Shown here piece by piece: positions 44,609-53,580 of a stretch of 64,000 nt of DNA (position 1 is its first letter; every line of letters starts with the position of its first letter). Origin of the DNA: Sphingobacteriia bacterium (lineage in GTDB: Bacteria; Bacteroidota; Bacteroidia; Bacteroidales; UBA7960); the NCBI GenBank assembly GCA_011390785.1, contig JAABRR010000009.1, forward strand, positions 87,266 to 151,265. Reading direction: 5' to 3'. The position numbers and the translations under genes were made by a program. A model generated the notes under the pieces. It was not told the DNA's origin. It saw nothing but the letters and a program-made list of their open reading frames with translations, and searched no databases.

Positions 44609-47050
44609 TTACGCTGAGATAGTTTTTTGGGTATAAACCCTATATCCATAACCAGCTATGGCAATTACAAGCAATATGCTGAAGAAAAGGGCAATTTTAT
44701 TGCCGGTATAGTAAGATGCCGGTCTGAAAACAAACTCAATTTCATTCTCTCCGGCAGGAACTACCATGGCTCTTAAGACATAGTTGGCCCTGAAGTGTTC
44801 AGCCTTTTCTCCATTCACATACACTTCCCATCCATGAGGGTAATAAATCTCTGAGAACAAGGCCAGTTGCGGCGCAGCAGTGTTCGATCTGTAAGAAAGT
44901 TTGTTTGGCTGATATTCCAGAAGTTCAATGGTAGCGGTAGAGTCGGCAACGGGCTGATCGATGGTAACCCTATCTTCAAAACGTTTGTCGATCAGGGCGG
45001 TTTGTCCGGGTGATATTTCCAGTAATTCCATGATCTCTTCGTTGGCATTTTCTACCCACTGAATATCATTTACAAACCAAGCATTGCCCAGCGCTTCATC
45101 GTTAAAGCTGGCTGCAGGTTGCTGGTCGGGCCCCGGAACAATCAACCACCGGGTGTTCAGCATATTGAGTACTTCCATATTTCCCTTGGTAATATGCATA
45201 TCGATAAGTTCCTGGTAGCGCTGTAGCTTGGCACCATGGTAGCCTCCAATAGATTTATGGAACCAGCTGGTGGAAGAATCGTTGAAGCTGCTCACCGTTA
45301 CATTATAAACCCGGTAATGGGGCTCGGTGTCCTGCAAAATCTGCCGATCGGCCTGGGTTGCCTGGAAAGGAGATTCAACCTGTCTTTTGGGTACAAACTT
45401 GCTGTGGTCGAAGTAGCGGGTGCTTACAGGCAGCATATCAATAAGAATCAACGCACCAAGCAGAAGAAGGAAGACTGGTTTTTTGATTTTGTTGGCAGAA
45501 AACAGCCAGATAACCAATGCTGTAGCCAGTGCGAAGAAAATACTTCTACCGGCTTCAGCCTTAAAAATAGCCATTCGCGCCAGTTCCAGATTGCGCTGAA
45601 TTTGCTCAATGGCACGACTGTTTTCAGCTTCCTGGGTCATCCAGCCGGCAAACATGCTCACTTCTTCTGTGCTCATGAAACTAAAAAACATGCCTGGGGC
45701 AATGTAAAATAGCAGGGATATACCACCGGTTAATCCTAAAGCTGTTAAAAATGCCGGATGTTTGATGTTGATTTTTACCTGACCGGTGAAGAGCTGGTGT
45801 AAGCCCACAAATGCCAGGGCAGGAATCACCAGTTCGGCCACTACCAATGTCATGGAAACCGCCCTGAATTTATTATATCCGGGAATATAATGGATGAAAA
45901 ACTCGGTTAGGGGCATGAAGTTTTTACCCCACGAAAGCATAATGGCCAGTACTGCAGCAAGTAGCAAACCCCATTTTAGGGCGCCTTTTACTAAAAACAA
46001 TGACATGAAAAACAGAAATAATACCACCACACCCACGTAAACGGGGCCTGATGTAAAGGGCTGGTCGCCCCAGTACTGGTTGCCCTGCCCTACATTGCGA
46101 CGCAAAGCAGGATCTACTACTTCCATGGCTTTTTCATTGGCCCCGATTTGTCCTGATGCCCCCCCTTTTACGTTGGGAATCAATAAACTGAATGTTTCAG
46201 CAACTCCGTAACTCCAGTTGGTAATATACTCAACGCTTAGTCCGGATGTGGTAGTTTCCTCGCCAATGGTTAATTCTGAGCCACCCCTCATGGTTTCTGT
46301 TGTATAGACATAGGTGCTCCAGAAGTTGCCAATATTCACACCCACGGCAATAATAGCTGCGAATATCAAAACTCCGGTGGCTTTTAAGAAGTTGGGTAGT
46401 TTTTTTTCGCGGATTTGGTTTACCAGTTCAAAAATTCCGTAAAAGACTACTATAATCAATAGGTAGTAAGTAATCTGAAGGTGATTCGAAAAGAGTTGCA
46501 GTGCCAGGAAAATAGAGAACAGAATGCCTCCTTCAAGGTATTTGCCTCTGAAAGTATGAATGATGGAAGCCAGCACTGGTGCCATATAGGCAATGGCCAG
46601 GGCTTTGGAATTATGGCCGGCATCAATAATTATAAAGTGATAGGATGAAAGGGCAAAACCTGTTGCCCCCAAAAGTGCCACCCAGATGTTTACTTTCAGA
46701 ATCAGCAAAAAGATAAAAAAGCCAATAAAATAAAGAAATACCATATCTGCAGGACGTGGCAGGCCCAATGTAAGCACATTATGGAAAAATTTAGCAATGT
46801 TATTTCCATACAATACTGAGATTTGAAAAGCGGGCATTCCCCCAAACATTGAATTTGTCCAAAGGGCTTCTTCTCCTGTTTCGGCTCTGAAATCGGCGAT
46901 TTCTTTAGCCATGCCCGCAAATTTTACAATATCTGACTGCATCAGTTTTTTCCCCTGCAAAACAGGATACATATAACCAATACTGAGAATTAAAAAAATA
47001 AGGATGGCTCCTGCATAGGGCATTAACTTTTTCCAATCGGGCTTAAGCAT
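44609..47050 (-). CDS. YfhO-like polytopic membrane protein (GT-C type)
   Basis: The 813-residue protein has about 12-13 hydrophobic helices and a C-terminal beta-rich soluble part (about 600-780), followed by a last helix, the YfhO-family layout. An extracytoplasmic loop after the first helix contains QSDIVKFAGM (about 38-47), with an Asp-containing motif typical of GT-C enzymes. Several such proteins modify cell-surface glycans using polyprenyl-linked sugars. The particular sugar is unknown. It lies 26 bases downstream of the DUF4834 gene, so the two are probably one operon. Confidence 0.8.
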   Translation of the reverse strand: MLKPDWKKLMPYAGAILIFLILSIGYMYPVLQGKKLMQSDIVKFAGMAKEIADFRAETGEEALWTNSMFGGMPAFQISVLYGNNIAKFFHNVLTLGLPRPADMVFLYFIGFFIFLLILKVNIWVALLGATGFALSSYHFIIIDAGHNSKALAIAYMAPVLASIIHTFRGKYLEGGILFSIFLALQLFSNHLQITYYLLIIVVFYGIFELVNQIREKKLPNFLKATGVLIFAAIIAVGVNIGNFWSTYVYTTETMRGGSELTIGEETTTSGLSVEYITNWSYGVAETFSLLIPNVKGGASGQIGANEKAMEVVDPALRRNVGQGNQYWGDQPFTSGPVYVGVVVLFLFFMSLFLVKGALKWGLLLAAVLAIMLSWGKNFMPLTEFFIHYIPGYNKFRAVSMTLVVAELVIPALAFVGLHQLFTGQVKINIKHPAFLTALGLTGGISLLFYIAPGMFFSFMSTEEVSMFAGWMTQEAENSRAIEQIQRNLELARMAIFKAEAGRSIFFALATALVIWLFSANKIKKPVFLLLLGALILIDMLPVSTRYFDHSKFVPKRQVESPFQATQADRQILQDTEPHYRVYNVTVSSFNDSSTSWFHKSIGGYHGAKLQRYQELIDMHITKGNMEVLNMLNTRWLIVPGPDQQPAASFNDEALGNAWFVNDIQWVENANEEIMELLEISPGQTALIDKRFEDRVTIDQPVADSTATIELLEYQPNKLSYRSNTAAPQLALFSEIYYPHGWEVYVNGEKAEHFRANYVLRAMVVPAGENEIEFVFRPASYYTGNKIALFFSILLVIAIAGYGYRVYTQKTISA

Positions 47051-47076
47051 GTCTTTTTGGGATTTATGGTAAGGGA

Positions 47077-47322
47077 TCAGTTTTTCTTATCTTCTTTAAT
47101 TTCTTCATAATCAACATATTCACCAATCTGATCAGAAGGTTTTGATTTTGGTGGACTTTCCTGGTTTTCTTTGTCCTTGCGTAGGTGAGGATTTTGTTCG
47201 TAGAATTTCTTCTTGTAACGAAAGATTTGCCAACGAACAATAGGTGGAATAATGTAGAGTGTTACAAATCTGAATACCAGGTAAATGATAAAAAACGTTG
47301 CCAGAATTTTTATTAGGCCCAT
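47077..47322 (-). CDS. DUF4834 family single-pass membrane protein
   Basis: This 81-residue protein has one hydrophobic helix (about 4-28), a basic cytosolic segment (WQIFRYKKKFYEQNPHLRK) and an acidic tail. This pattern matches the Bacteroidota-specific DUF4834 family. Function is unknown. It is transcribed with, and 26 bases upstream of, the YfhO-like gene. Confidence 0.75.
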   Translation of the reverse strand: MGLIKILATFFIIYLVFRFVTLYIIPPIVRWQIFRYKKKFYEQNPHLRKDKENQESPPKSKPSDQIGEYVDYEEIKEDKKN

Positions 47323-47405
47323 GATAAAGTGTTTGAAATAATCAGGAAAAATGGTGTAATACTAATTATTGTTTAAGTAGTTGCAAGATCCGGATTACAT
47401 TGTTT

Positions 47406-47629
47406 GAAAAAATAATCATTGGTGTCCGGTTAAAATTAGGAGATTTAGCTTCGCTTCTACTTCGTGGTCTCCCTATGGTCGAAATGACTAGGACTTTGAA
47501 GTATATGGTGGACAACAGCTAACTGCTTGTCATTCCGAACAAAGTGAGGAACCGTAAGCTCGACGAAGTCAATCTCAAATTCATTTTGCAGTATTTTCAA
47601 ATTTAACCGGACACTAATGAAAAAATAAT
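47406..47629. mobile_element. 202-bp MITE with terminal inverted repeats and 11-bp target duplication
   Basis: The element (47417-47618) has terminal inverted repeats starting ATTGGTGTCCGGTTAAA (left) and ATTAGTGTCCGGTTAAA (right, reverse complement), 16 of 17 matching. An identical 11-base direct repeat, GAAAAAATAAT, flanks it at 47406-47416 and 47619-47629; this is the expected target-site duplication. There is no transposase gene inside. The body contains inner inverted pieces (GAGATT/AATCTC) and two NGTCATTCCGA/TCGAAATGAC-like segments. This looks like a miniature element mobilised in trans. Confidence 0.8.
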
Positions 47630-47678
47630 AGGCAAAAGTAAGAAAAAACATTGGGTTTTTACTACTGCCCGGGTTATA

Positions 47679-47712
47679 GCAAAAAAGGTTGAATCAGTGA
47701 TGAAACAACCTT
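47679..47712 (-). terminator. Rho-independent terminator of rpmH
   Basis: On the minus strand AAGGTTG (complement of 47706-47712) pairs with CAACCTT (47685-47691) and is followed by TTTTTTGC. It lies 34 bases after the rpmH stop. Confidence 0.8.
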
Positions 47713-47745
47713 CTTAAACCAAATATTATGATTTCTTATCGCTTA

Positions 47746-47901
47746 TTATTTGTGCGTTTTTTCGTCAGAAACAGTAAGTTTTTTTCTACCTTTTGCTCTT
47801 CTTGCAGCTAAAACTTTACGTCCATTAACTGATTCCATTCTTTTTCTGAAACCATGCTTGTTTTTTCTGCGTCTTTTGGATGGTTGAAATGTCCTTTTCA
47901 T
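47746..47901 (-). CDS. rpmH: 50S ribosomal protein L34
   Basis: The 51-residue product begins [20 protein letters not shown] and continues [20 protein letters not shown]. This is the complete and highly conserved L34 sequence, with a slightly long C-terminal tail ending VSDEKTHK as in other Bacteroidota. It is a structural protein of the large ribosomal subunit. It is monocistronic with its own exact promoter and terminator. The usual rnpA neighbour is not next to it. Confidence 0.97.
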   Translation of the reverse strand: MKRTFQPSKRRRKNKHGFRKRMESVNGRKVLAARRAKGRKKLTVSDEKTHK

Positions 47902-48015
47902 TGCTTATTCTTATTTTGCTGTGAATATTGCCGTTTTACAAAAATGAAAACCGTCTTTTAAGCGGCATCTTGTAATAATATTATTTCTTTTTCTAATGCC
48001 CTGATTTTGGGACTG

Positions 48016-48046
48016 CAAAGATAGATAAAACTTTTTTATTAGCAAA
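48016..48046 (-). promoter_or_regulatory. Consensus Bacteroidota promoter of rpmH
   Basis: On the minus strand TTTG (48043-48046) is separated by 19 bases from TATCTTTG (48016-48023), the ideal TTTG-N19-TAnnTTTG spacing. Transcription should start about 48009, giving a leader of about 108 bases. Confidence 0.8.
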
Positions 48047-48097
48047 TGCTTTTTTAATGTTTTTCTGATGCAGTATTTTTTAAAGCAGATTAGCCAG

Positions 48098-49192
48098 TTA
48101 CTCCATAAATGTGCCGGTTTTAAGATTATAAAAACGATTATGTCTCAACAGATCAGCCGCAAGGCACGAATGAACAGGAATGATTCCTGCCAGGCTTCCT
48201 TGGGGAAAATCATCCCAAAACTCATCGGGGCAGTAGAAAATACCATGCTCTTGCGAAATTCTGGTAACATAGATCGGTTCGTTGTATCTGAGCCAGCCAT
48301 CGGGGGTTAGTTTCACAATCTCACCGTAAACCTTTCCGGCATCAGGAACCTTGACAAAATCTTTTGAAAGATGCACTGCACCGGCATACAGAACTATTTC
48401 GTTCCGATCTTTTTGTCGTGAAACCACCGGAGCTGCAACGGCTACACCAATGTGCTCCCAGTCGCAAGATGCCAGGTGAAACTGGGTTAAATCATAAAAA
48501 ACGAAGTTGCCCGGACGTATTTCATCCGAATCGTGAAACTCATTTACCAGGCTGCATGTGGGGGTATCTCCCCATGATGAAATAATGTTGGGGTACTGTT
48601 TTTCAAAATGGAGTTTTACGTTGGAGAGCTGCTCAGTGCCGGTTTTGTAGATTTTGTGTACATCGTTGAGCGATTGGGTTTGATACGCATGGCCGGCATG
48701 TGCAACAAAACCACGGAATTCAAGCATCAGATTTCTTCCTGCTTTTTCCAGCAAAGCAGTAAGGGCATCAAGATTTTCAGGATCGAATCCGCTGCGGTTG
48801 TTTCCTACATCCAGTTTAATATAAAAGTCGGTAAGATGGGTTAAGTTCTGTTCAAGTGTGTCTAAGACATCGGCATCGGCTATCAATATACTCAGATTTA
48901 TTTTTGATGACAGGTCGTTTATAAGTGGCAACTCCCTGGTATTAACCGGAAATGCCACCATGATATCATTCCAGCCGTCTTTGGCGAAATAGTTGGCCAT
49001 GCTGAAAGATGAAACAGCAATCCTGGTAACACCCGCATCCCTGAACCACCGGCCAATTTCCAGCGATTGATGTGTTTTGAAATGGGGCCGGAAAAAAATC
49101 TTTGAATGGGTTGCTTTGGCTGCCATGTTTCTAATGTTTCGGCGGCAAATTTCTTCATCTATAATAAGCGTGGGCAACGCTATTTCATCCAT
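48098..49192 (-). CDS. D-threonine aldolase / D-serine dehydratase-like PLP enzyme
   Basis: The 364-residue protein has the alanine-racemase-fold type III PLP domain: LPTLIIDEEICRRNIRNMA at the N-terminus and FFRPHFKTHQS (about 33-43) with the PLP Lys38. It ends with the small C-terminal beta domain. That domain holds the Zn-binding-type His and Cys residues seen in the DSD/D-threonine aldolase group (GIIPVHSCLAADLL, near the end). The reaction may be retro-aldol cleavage of D-threonine-type beta-hydroxy amino acids or D-serine dehydration; the family alone does not decide. No obvious partner gene is adjacent; FTCD follows 88 bases away on the same strand. Confidence 0.85.
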   Translation of the reverse strand: MDEIALPTLIIDEEICRRNIRNMAAKATHSKIFFRPHFKTHQSLEIGRWFRDAGVTRIAVSSFSMANYFAKDGWNDIMVAFPVNTRELPLINDLSSKINLSILIADADVLDTLEQNLTHLTDFYIKLDVGNNRSGFDPENLDALTALLEKAGRNLMLEFRGFVAHAGHAYQTQSLNDVHKIYKTGTEQLSNVKLHFEKQYPNIISSWGDTPTCSLVNEFHDSDEIRPGNFVFYDLTQFHLASCDWEHIGVAVAAPVVSRQKDRNEIVLYAGAVHLSKDFVKVPDAGKVYGEIVKLTPDGWLRYNEPIYVTRISQEHGIFYCPDEFWDDFPQGSLAGIIPVHSCLAADLLRHNRFYNLKTGTFME

Positions 49193-49280
49193 AATCAGCT
49201 GTTTTAGTTTTTACCAGGCAGGTTATTGCTAAGGAAACCTGCTTTATAAATATTCCGCAAGAAAAATCTTTTGAAAGATT

Positions 49281-50972
49281 TCAGGCAGACGCTATTTTAT
49301 CTTCTGTTAATTTTAATATTTCTTTTTCCTGTACCATCATCTCATCAACAATTTCCTGTCCCTTTCCAATGGTTTCCTTTACAAAATCCTTATCATCCAA
49401 TCCTGCTGCATTGATCTTTACATTCATAAAGGCACCCATTACAGCGGTTCTTACACAAAGTGCGCCAACTGCTGCATCTGTAACAGAATTGGGATTTCCT
49501 TTTTCTACCATTTCTCTTATGATTTCCAGGCTTTCAAAAGATTTCTTCATCACCCTGAATGGCACTTCAATGGCATACCGGGTGGCATCCTGTATTGCCT
49601 GAGTGCGTTTTTCTTTTTCTTCGGAGGTAGATTTAGACATGTCGAAAGCTTCCATAATAAGATTGAAAGAGCGCGTATCTTCATCAACAAGAAATAAAAG
49701 TTCATTTTTAATGGCCTGTCCTTTTTCTGCCCACTTTGAGAAATAATCCCATTTATCATCCCAGCCACGTTTGTGCGAAGAAAGATTGGCCACCATAGTA
49801 GCAAGTGATGCTCCCAAAGCGCCTACATAGGCCGAAATAGAGCCTCCACCGGGCGCAGGTGATTCACTGGCGGTTTCGTCGGCAAAGTCTTGCAATGTCA
49901 TATTGGCGAGCTTTTTATCCGATTGGCTCTCCAGCATGTACTCAATAATTTTTTCTTTGGGATTGAAGGGTTTCAGCTCATCCAAACCCATAGATTTTAC
50001 GGCAATTTTTATCAGTTCAGCGTCAGATACTCCTACACTTCGTTGTTGCTTCTTCAAGAAATATTTTCCTGCATCGAGCATGGCTTTCAAAGGCACAAGT
50101 CCTACCAGTTCAGATCCTGTTACCCGTATGCCACGGTCAGCGGCTTTTTGGGCCACTTCATCAAATGCAACATGCACGGGTGTTACAGAAATATTGGTAA
50201 GGTTCATAGATATCTGGGCAATGCCATATTCTTCTATATACCAACCAATGGCTTTTACTGCTTTCAGGGTTCCTGGTATCCAGACCTTATCGCCTTTCTC
50301 ATCGGTAACAATTTTTCCGGTAATAGGGTTTCCTTCTCTTTTTAGCCTACCTTTTTCCCTTACATCAAAAGCAATGGCATTGGCGCGACGGGTAGATGTG
50401 GTGTTCAGGTTTATGTTGTAAGCTACCAGGAAATCTCTTGCACCCACGGCTGTAGCTCCGGCTTTGGCATTAAACTGTGCCGGACCGAAATCGGGTTTCC
50501 ATTCCGACTTCTTTAGTTTATCGGGCAAGCCTTCATATTCACCGCTGCGGCAATTGGCCAGGTTGCGCCTTTTTGGTTCCAAAGCAGCGTTTTCATAACA
50601 ATATACCGGAATGTTGAGCTCCCCGCCGATTCGTTGTGCCAGTTTTCGGGCATAATCTACCGTTTCTTCCATAGTAATATTGGCTACGGGTACCAGCGGA
50701 CAAACATCGGTGGCGCCCATACGCGGATGCTCACCTTTGTGCCGGCTCATGTCAATGAGTTGCGAAGCTTTTTTAACTGCTTTGAATGCTGCTTCAATAA
50801 CTTCGTCAGGTGTTCCCACCATAGTTACCACAGTGCGGTTGGTGGCTTTACCCGGGTCAACATCCAACAGTTTTACCCCTTCGGTTGCTTCTATTTCGGC
50901 GGTGATCTGCTTTATAATTCCCATATCGTTGCCTTCACTGAAGTTGGGAACACATTCAATAAGCTTTTGCAT
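49281..50972 (-). CDS. ftcD: Bifunctional glutamate formimidoyltransferase / formimidoyltetrahydrofolate cyclodeaminase
   Basis: The 563-residue protein has the full FTCD layout. Residues 1-180 are the transferase N-lobe (KLIECVPNFSEGND at the start, MSRHKGEHPRMGATDVCPLVP with catalytic His near residue 79). Residues 181-325 are the transferase C-lobe. The cyclodeaminase domain runs from about 353 to 555 (FADETASESPAPGGGSISAY with the Pro-Gly-rich folate loop). The enzyme moves the formimino group from formiminoglutamate, a histidine breakdown product, to tetrahydrofolate and releases ammonia. No other histidine-utilisation gene lies in the window. Confidence 0.95.
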   Translation of the reverse strand: MQKLIECVPNFSEGNDMGIIKQITAEIEATEGVKLLDVDPGKATNRTVVTMVGTPDEVIEAAFKAVKKASQLIDMSRHKGEHPRMGATDVCPLVPVANITMEETVDYARKLAQRIGGELNIPVYCYENAALEPKRRNLANCRSGEYEGLPDKLKKSEWKPDFGPAQFNAKAGATAVGARDFLVAYNINLNTTSTRRANAIAFDVREKGRLKREGNPITGKIVTDEKGDKVWIPGTLKAVKAIGWYIEEYGIAQISMNLTNISVTPVHVAFDEVAQKAADRGIRVTGSELVGLVPLKAMLDAGKYFLKKQQRSVGVSDAELIKIAVKSMGLDELKPFNPKEKIIEYMLESQSDKKLANMTLQDFADETASESPAPGGGSISAYVGALGASLATMVANLSSHKRGWDDKWDYFSKWAEKGQAIKNELLFLVDEDTRSFNLIMEAFDMSKSTSEEKEKRTQAIQDATRYAIEVPFRVMKKSFESLEIIREMVEKGNPNSVTDAAVGALCVRTAVMGAFMNVKINAAGLDDKDFVKETIGKGQEIVDEMMVQEKEILKLTEDKIASA

Positions 50973-51042
50973 GGTGTGTTTTGATTTTGTGTTTTGAAAT
51001 ATATTGGATTACAATAAGTAATGTGTAATAGTAAACGAAATT

Positions 51043-51077
51043 ATAAAAAAAAGCCACTGGTGAAATACCAATGGCTT
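51043..51077 (-). terminator. Rho-independent terminator of rplS
   Basis: Stem AAGCCACTGGT (51051-51061) with ACCAATGGCTT (51067-51077), 10-11 pairs around a 5-base loop, is followed on the minus strand by a TTTTTTTTATAA tract. Confidence 0.85.
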
Positions 51078-51100
51078 GATTATTTTGACGAAAAAAGATA

Positions 51101-51457
51101 TTATATTCTTTTTTCTTTGATTCTTGCTTTTTTACCACGAAGTTCTCTAAGGTAAAATATTCTTGCTCTTCGAACGGCACCGCGGCGGTTGAGTTCAATT
51201 TTTTCGATAAAGGGCGAATTAATGGGGAAAATTCTTTCTACACCAATGTTGCCTGAAATTTTTCTTACAGTAAAAGTTTCTGTATTGGCTGTGCCTCTTC
51301 TCTGGATTACTACCCCCTGGAAAGGCTGAATACGTTCTTTATTACCTTCTTTGATTTTATAATGCACAGTAATTGTATCGCCGGCTTTGAAAGCTGGGGT
51401 TTCTTTCTTCTGCATAACAGCATCCTGTACATAATTGATTAATTCCATCTTGTTCAT
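51101..51457 (-). CDS. rplS: 50S ribosomal protein L19
   Basis: The 118-residue product shows the full L19 family pattern: [18 protein letters not shown] (about 20-37), [14 protein letters not shown] (about 42-55), [27 protein letters not shown] and the basic [27 protein letters not shown] end. It sits at the 30S-50S interface of the ribosome. In many bacteria it is co-transcribed with trmD; here an outer-membrane protein gene on the other strand lies between the two. Confidence 0.97.
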   Translation of the reverse strand: MNKMELINYVQDAVMQKKETPAFKAGDTITVHYKIKEGNKERIQPFQGVVIQRRGTANTETFTVRKISGNIGVERIFPINSPFIEKIELNRRGAVRRARIFYLRELRGKKARIKEKRI

Positions 51458-51548
51458 GACTCAGTATTTAGATCGTTTATGGCTTCACCCCATTCGTGAG
51501 GCTTTCATTATGAATATTTTACAAGTTTTTCTTCCGAAAAAGGGAGTG

Positions 51549-51556
51549 CAAAGTTA
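51549..51556 (-). promoter_or_regulatory. Bacteroidota -7 promoter box for rplS
   Basis: TAACTTTG on the minus strand matches TAnnTTTG and lies about 92 bases upstream of the rplS ATG. Confidence 0.4.
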
Positions 51557-51646
51557 GACAATTAATTGAAATAAAAAAAGATAAACATAATTATTTTTCC
51601 TGACAGTGCGGGCCATGATTATATTTGTTCATATTGGAGTCAGGAC

Positions 51647-51677
51647 TTTGTATTGGCTATTATTATATGTATTTTTG
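51647..51677 (+). promoter_or_regulatory. Consensus Bacteroidota promoter of the outer-membrane beta-barrel gene
   Basis: TTTG (51647-51650), a 19-base spacer and TATTTTTG (51670-51677) match TTTG-N19-TAnnTTTG exactly. The leader to the ATG at 51743 would be about 60 bases. A second -7-like box (TATATTTG, 51620-51627) lies just upstream. Confidence 0.75.
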
Positions 51678-51742
51678 GATGGGTAATTAAATGATTTTTT
51701 CAACCCTTAAAAATAGAGTTTTTCACTCAAAAAACATGTATT

Positions 51743-52330
51743 ATGAAAAACAAAACAAAATTAACTCTCCTGTTATCTGTAATGATGATTTTAATCTTCG
51801 CTGTCAATACAACACAGGCCCAATTTGTAAGTTACGGATTGAAAGGCGGGCTCAATATTGCTAATATTGGAGGGTCTGATGCCGGAGATGCCGGCCCTAT
51901 AAATGGTTTTCATGCCGGTGGTTTCCTTGGAGTATCGTTGTTGGGAATTGTAGCTGCTGAAGGGGGTGTTTATTTTTCGCAAAAAGGTTACATGGTGAGT
52001 GGAGACAACATTAGCGATCTTAAGGTAAGCCTTAATTACATTGATATACCTGTTGTTGTAAAATTCAGCCCTTTGCCCCTTATTCATTTTTTTGCCGGTC
52101 CGCAGGTATCTTATTTCCTTTCCGGAAAGTCGGAGCAGGATGGCACTGAAAATGAAATCGATAACTTAAGACAACTGGATTTTGCTGTGGTTGCCGGGGT
52201 GGGAATAAACCTTCCTATGGGTTTAAGACTTAGTGCAGGATACGATTATGGTTTTACAACATTGCTCGAAGAAAATCCGCGTGATATGTATAACCGGGTG
52301 ATTAAAATTACCGTGGGTTATAAATTCTGA
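51743..52330 (+). CDS. Outer-membrane beta-barrel protein (PorT / OMP_b-brl type)
   Basis: The 195-residue protein has a cleavable signal peptide (LLLSVMMILIFAVNTTQAQ, cleavage near residue 27). Alternating hydrophobic strands follow, beginning VSYGLKGGLNIANIGG and ending with an aromatic C-terminus (KITVGYKF), as in small eight-stranded outer-membrane barrels of Bacteroidota. Specific function is unknown. It has its own exact promoter and lies between the oppositely oriented rplS and trmD genes. Confidence 0.85.
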   Translation: MKNKTKLTLLLSVMMILIFAVNTTQAQFVSYGLKGGLNIANIGGSDAGDAGPINGFHAGGFLGVSLLGIVAAEGGVYFSQKGYMVSGDNISDLKVSLNYIDIPVVVKFSPLPLIHFFAGPQVSYFLSGKSEQDGTENEIDNLRQLDFAVVAGVGINLPMGLRLSAGYDYGFTTLLEENPRDMYNRVIKITVGYKF

Positions 52331-52390
52331 CCCAACTATTTTCTTTCTTACAGCCAACAGTATAAAAGCTTTTAGTCTTCAGTCTGGTTA

Positions 52391-53101
52391 TTATGGATTG
52401 TTGTCACTACTGGCATCAGGTTTTTGTTGTTGATAGAGGTCAGGTCTTCTGTCCCTGGTGCGTAATAGTGATTGCTCATGTCGCCAGTCGGCAATCTTCA
52501 GGTCATGGCCGGAAAGCAATACATCGGGCACCTTCCATCCATTATAGTCAGCTGGCCGGGTATATACCGGGGGCGAGAGCAATCCATCCTGGAATGAATC
52601 GGACAGGGCAGATGTTTCGTCGCCCAAAACACCCGGAATCAGTCTTACAAGGCTATCGGTAACAACGGCTGCTGCCAATTCGCCCCCCGAAAGCACATAA
52701 TCGCCAATACTGATCTCGCGGGTTATGATGTGTTCGCGTAAGCGCTCATCAATGCCTTTGTAATGGCCACAAAGTATAATGATGTTTTCAAGAATGGAGA
52801 GCTGATTGGCAATGGGTTGGTCAAACAGTTCGCCATCCGGGGTCATAAAAATAATTTCATTATAGTTACGCTCCTTTTTCAAGGCTTCAATACAGTCCAT
52901 TACCGGCTGAATCATCATCACCATACCCGCTCCACCCCCAAATGGATAATCATCTACCCGGCGATGTTTATTGGTAGCATAATCGCGGATATTATGCAAA
53001 TGAATATTCACCAGGCCCTTGTCAACGGCGCGTTTTACGATGGAGTGGCCAAATGGGCCGGAAAACATTTCGGGGAATATGGTGAGAATATCGATGCGCA
53101 T
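52391..53101 (-). CDS. trmD: tRNA (guanine-37-N1)-methyltransferase
   Basis: TrmD methylates G37 next to the anticodon of tRNAs to prevent frameshifting. The 236-residue protein carries the SPOUT trefoil-knot features: [13 protein letters not shown] at the start, [15 protein letters not shown] (about 51-65), [13 protein letters not shown] (about 111-123) and [29 protein letters not shown] (about 134-162). The C-terminal domain ends with [21 protein letters not shown], the typical substrate-positioning segment. It is a single-gene unit on the minus strand. Confidence 0.97.
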   Translation of the reverse strand: MRIDILTIFPEMFSGPFGHSIVKRAVDKGLVNIHLHNIRDYATNKHRRVDDYPFGGGAGMVMMIQPVMDCIEALKKERNYNEIIFMTPDGELFDQPIANQLSILENIIILCGHYKGIDERLREHIITREISIGDYVLSGGELAAAVVTDSLVRLIPGVLGDETSALSDSFQDGLLSPPVYTRPADYNGWKVPDVLLSGHDLKIADWRHEQSLLRTRDRRPDLYQQQKPDASSDNNP

Positions 53102-53114
53102 GGGCTTTTTTGTG

Positions 53115-53122
53115 CAAAAGTA
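53115..53122 (-). promoter_or_regulatory. Bacteroidota -7 promoter box for trmD
   Basis: TACTTTTG on the minus strand matches TAnnTTTG and lies 13 bases before the ATG, suggesting a very short leader or leaderless message. Confidence 0.4.
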
Positions 53123-53580
53123 CGGTTTTTTTAGGGTTTAAGTATAGGTACAACCATCAGAGTTTATTGTCTGATATGCGTGTTTTTGTATAACTTTACC
53201 CGTCGAAATTTTAAAAACAAAACCATGTTGCTCTCAAAACTCAGCAAGCATTTTTTCTATGATTTGGAAATGGATACTATGATTGGTCAAAAATGATTAC
53301 TGAGAAGGAATTATCGCTCAATGCAATAAAAACCTTTTTAGAAAAAAAGGTGAATGAATATCTCGAAACAACGATGAACCAAGCCATGACAATAATATTG
53401 ACCACATGCGGATTATTATAATTCGCAGCATGGTAAAACCTGCAGTCAGAGTATTGTTGGCGGTTTATCCCGCTTTTCGCGGGAGCTCTCTCGTCATAAA
53501 AGACGAGACAAGCTATCTGACCGAATTAATCAAATTACAAACAGATGAAATAAGAATTTGATTCTAAATATATTTACCAA
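53123..53580. other. Degenerate intergenic DNA with two hairpins
   Basis: About 460 bases without a supported gene. A few short open frames (for example from an ATG at 53224 and one at 53293) are each cut by stops within 25-45 codons and resemble no known protein. Near the right end are two adjacent hairpins: TCCCGC-TTTTC-GCGGGA (53468-53484) and TCTCGTC-ATAAAA-GACGAGA (53489-53508). Confidence 0.5.

Noticed and set aside
47457..47651. Short minus-strand ORF near 47.5 kb
   Set aside because: It is a translation of the MITE body and its flank.
49264..49281. Short palindrome AAATCTTT-TG-AAAGATTT after ftcD as a terminator
   Set aside because: The two-base spacing forces an AT-only stem with a tiny loop, and there is no good U-tract.
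53224..53420. Small ORFs upstream of the GT2 gene as genuine peptides or a transposase remnant
   Set aside because: They are short, interrupted by stops in every frame, and resemble nothing I can name.
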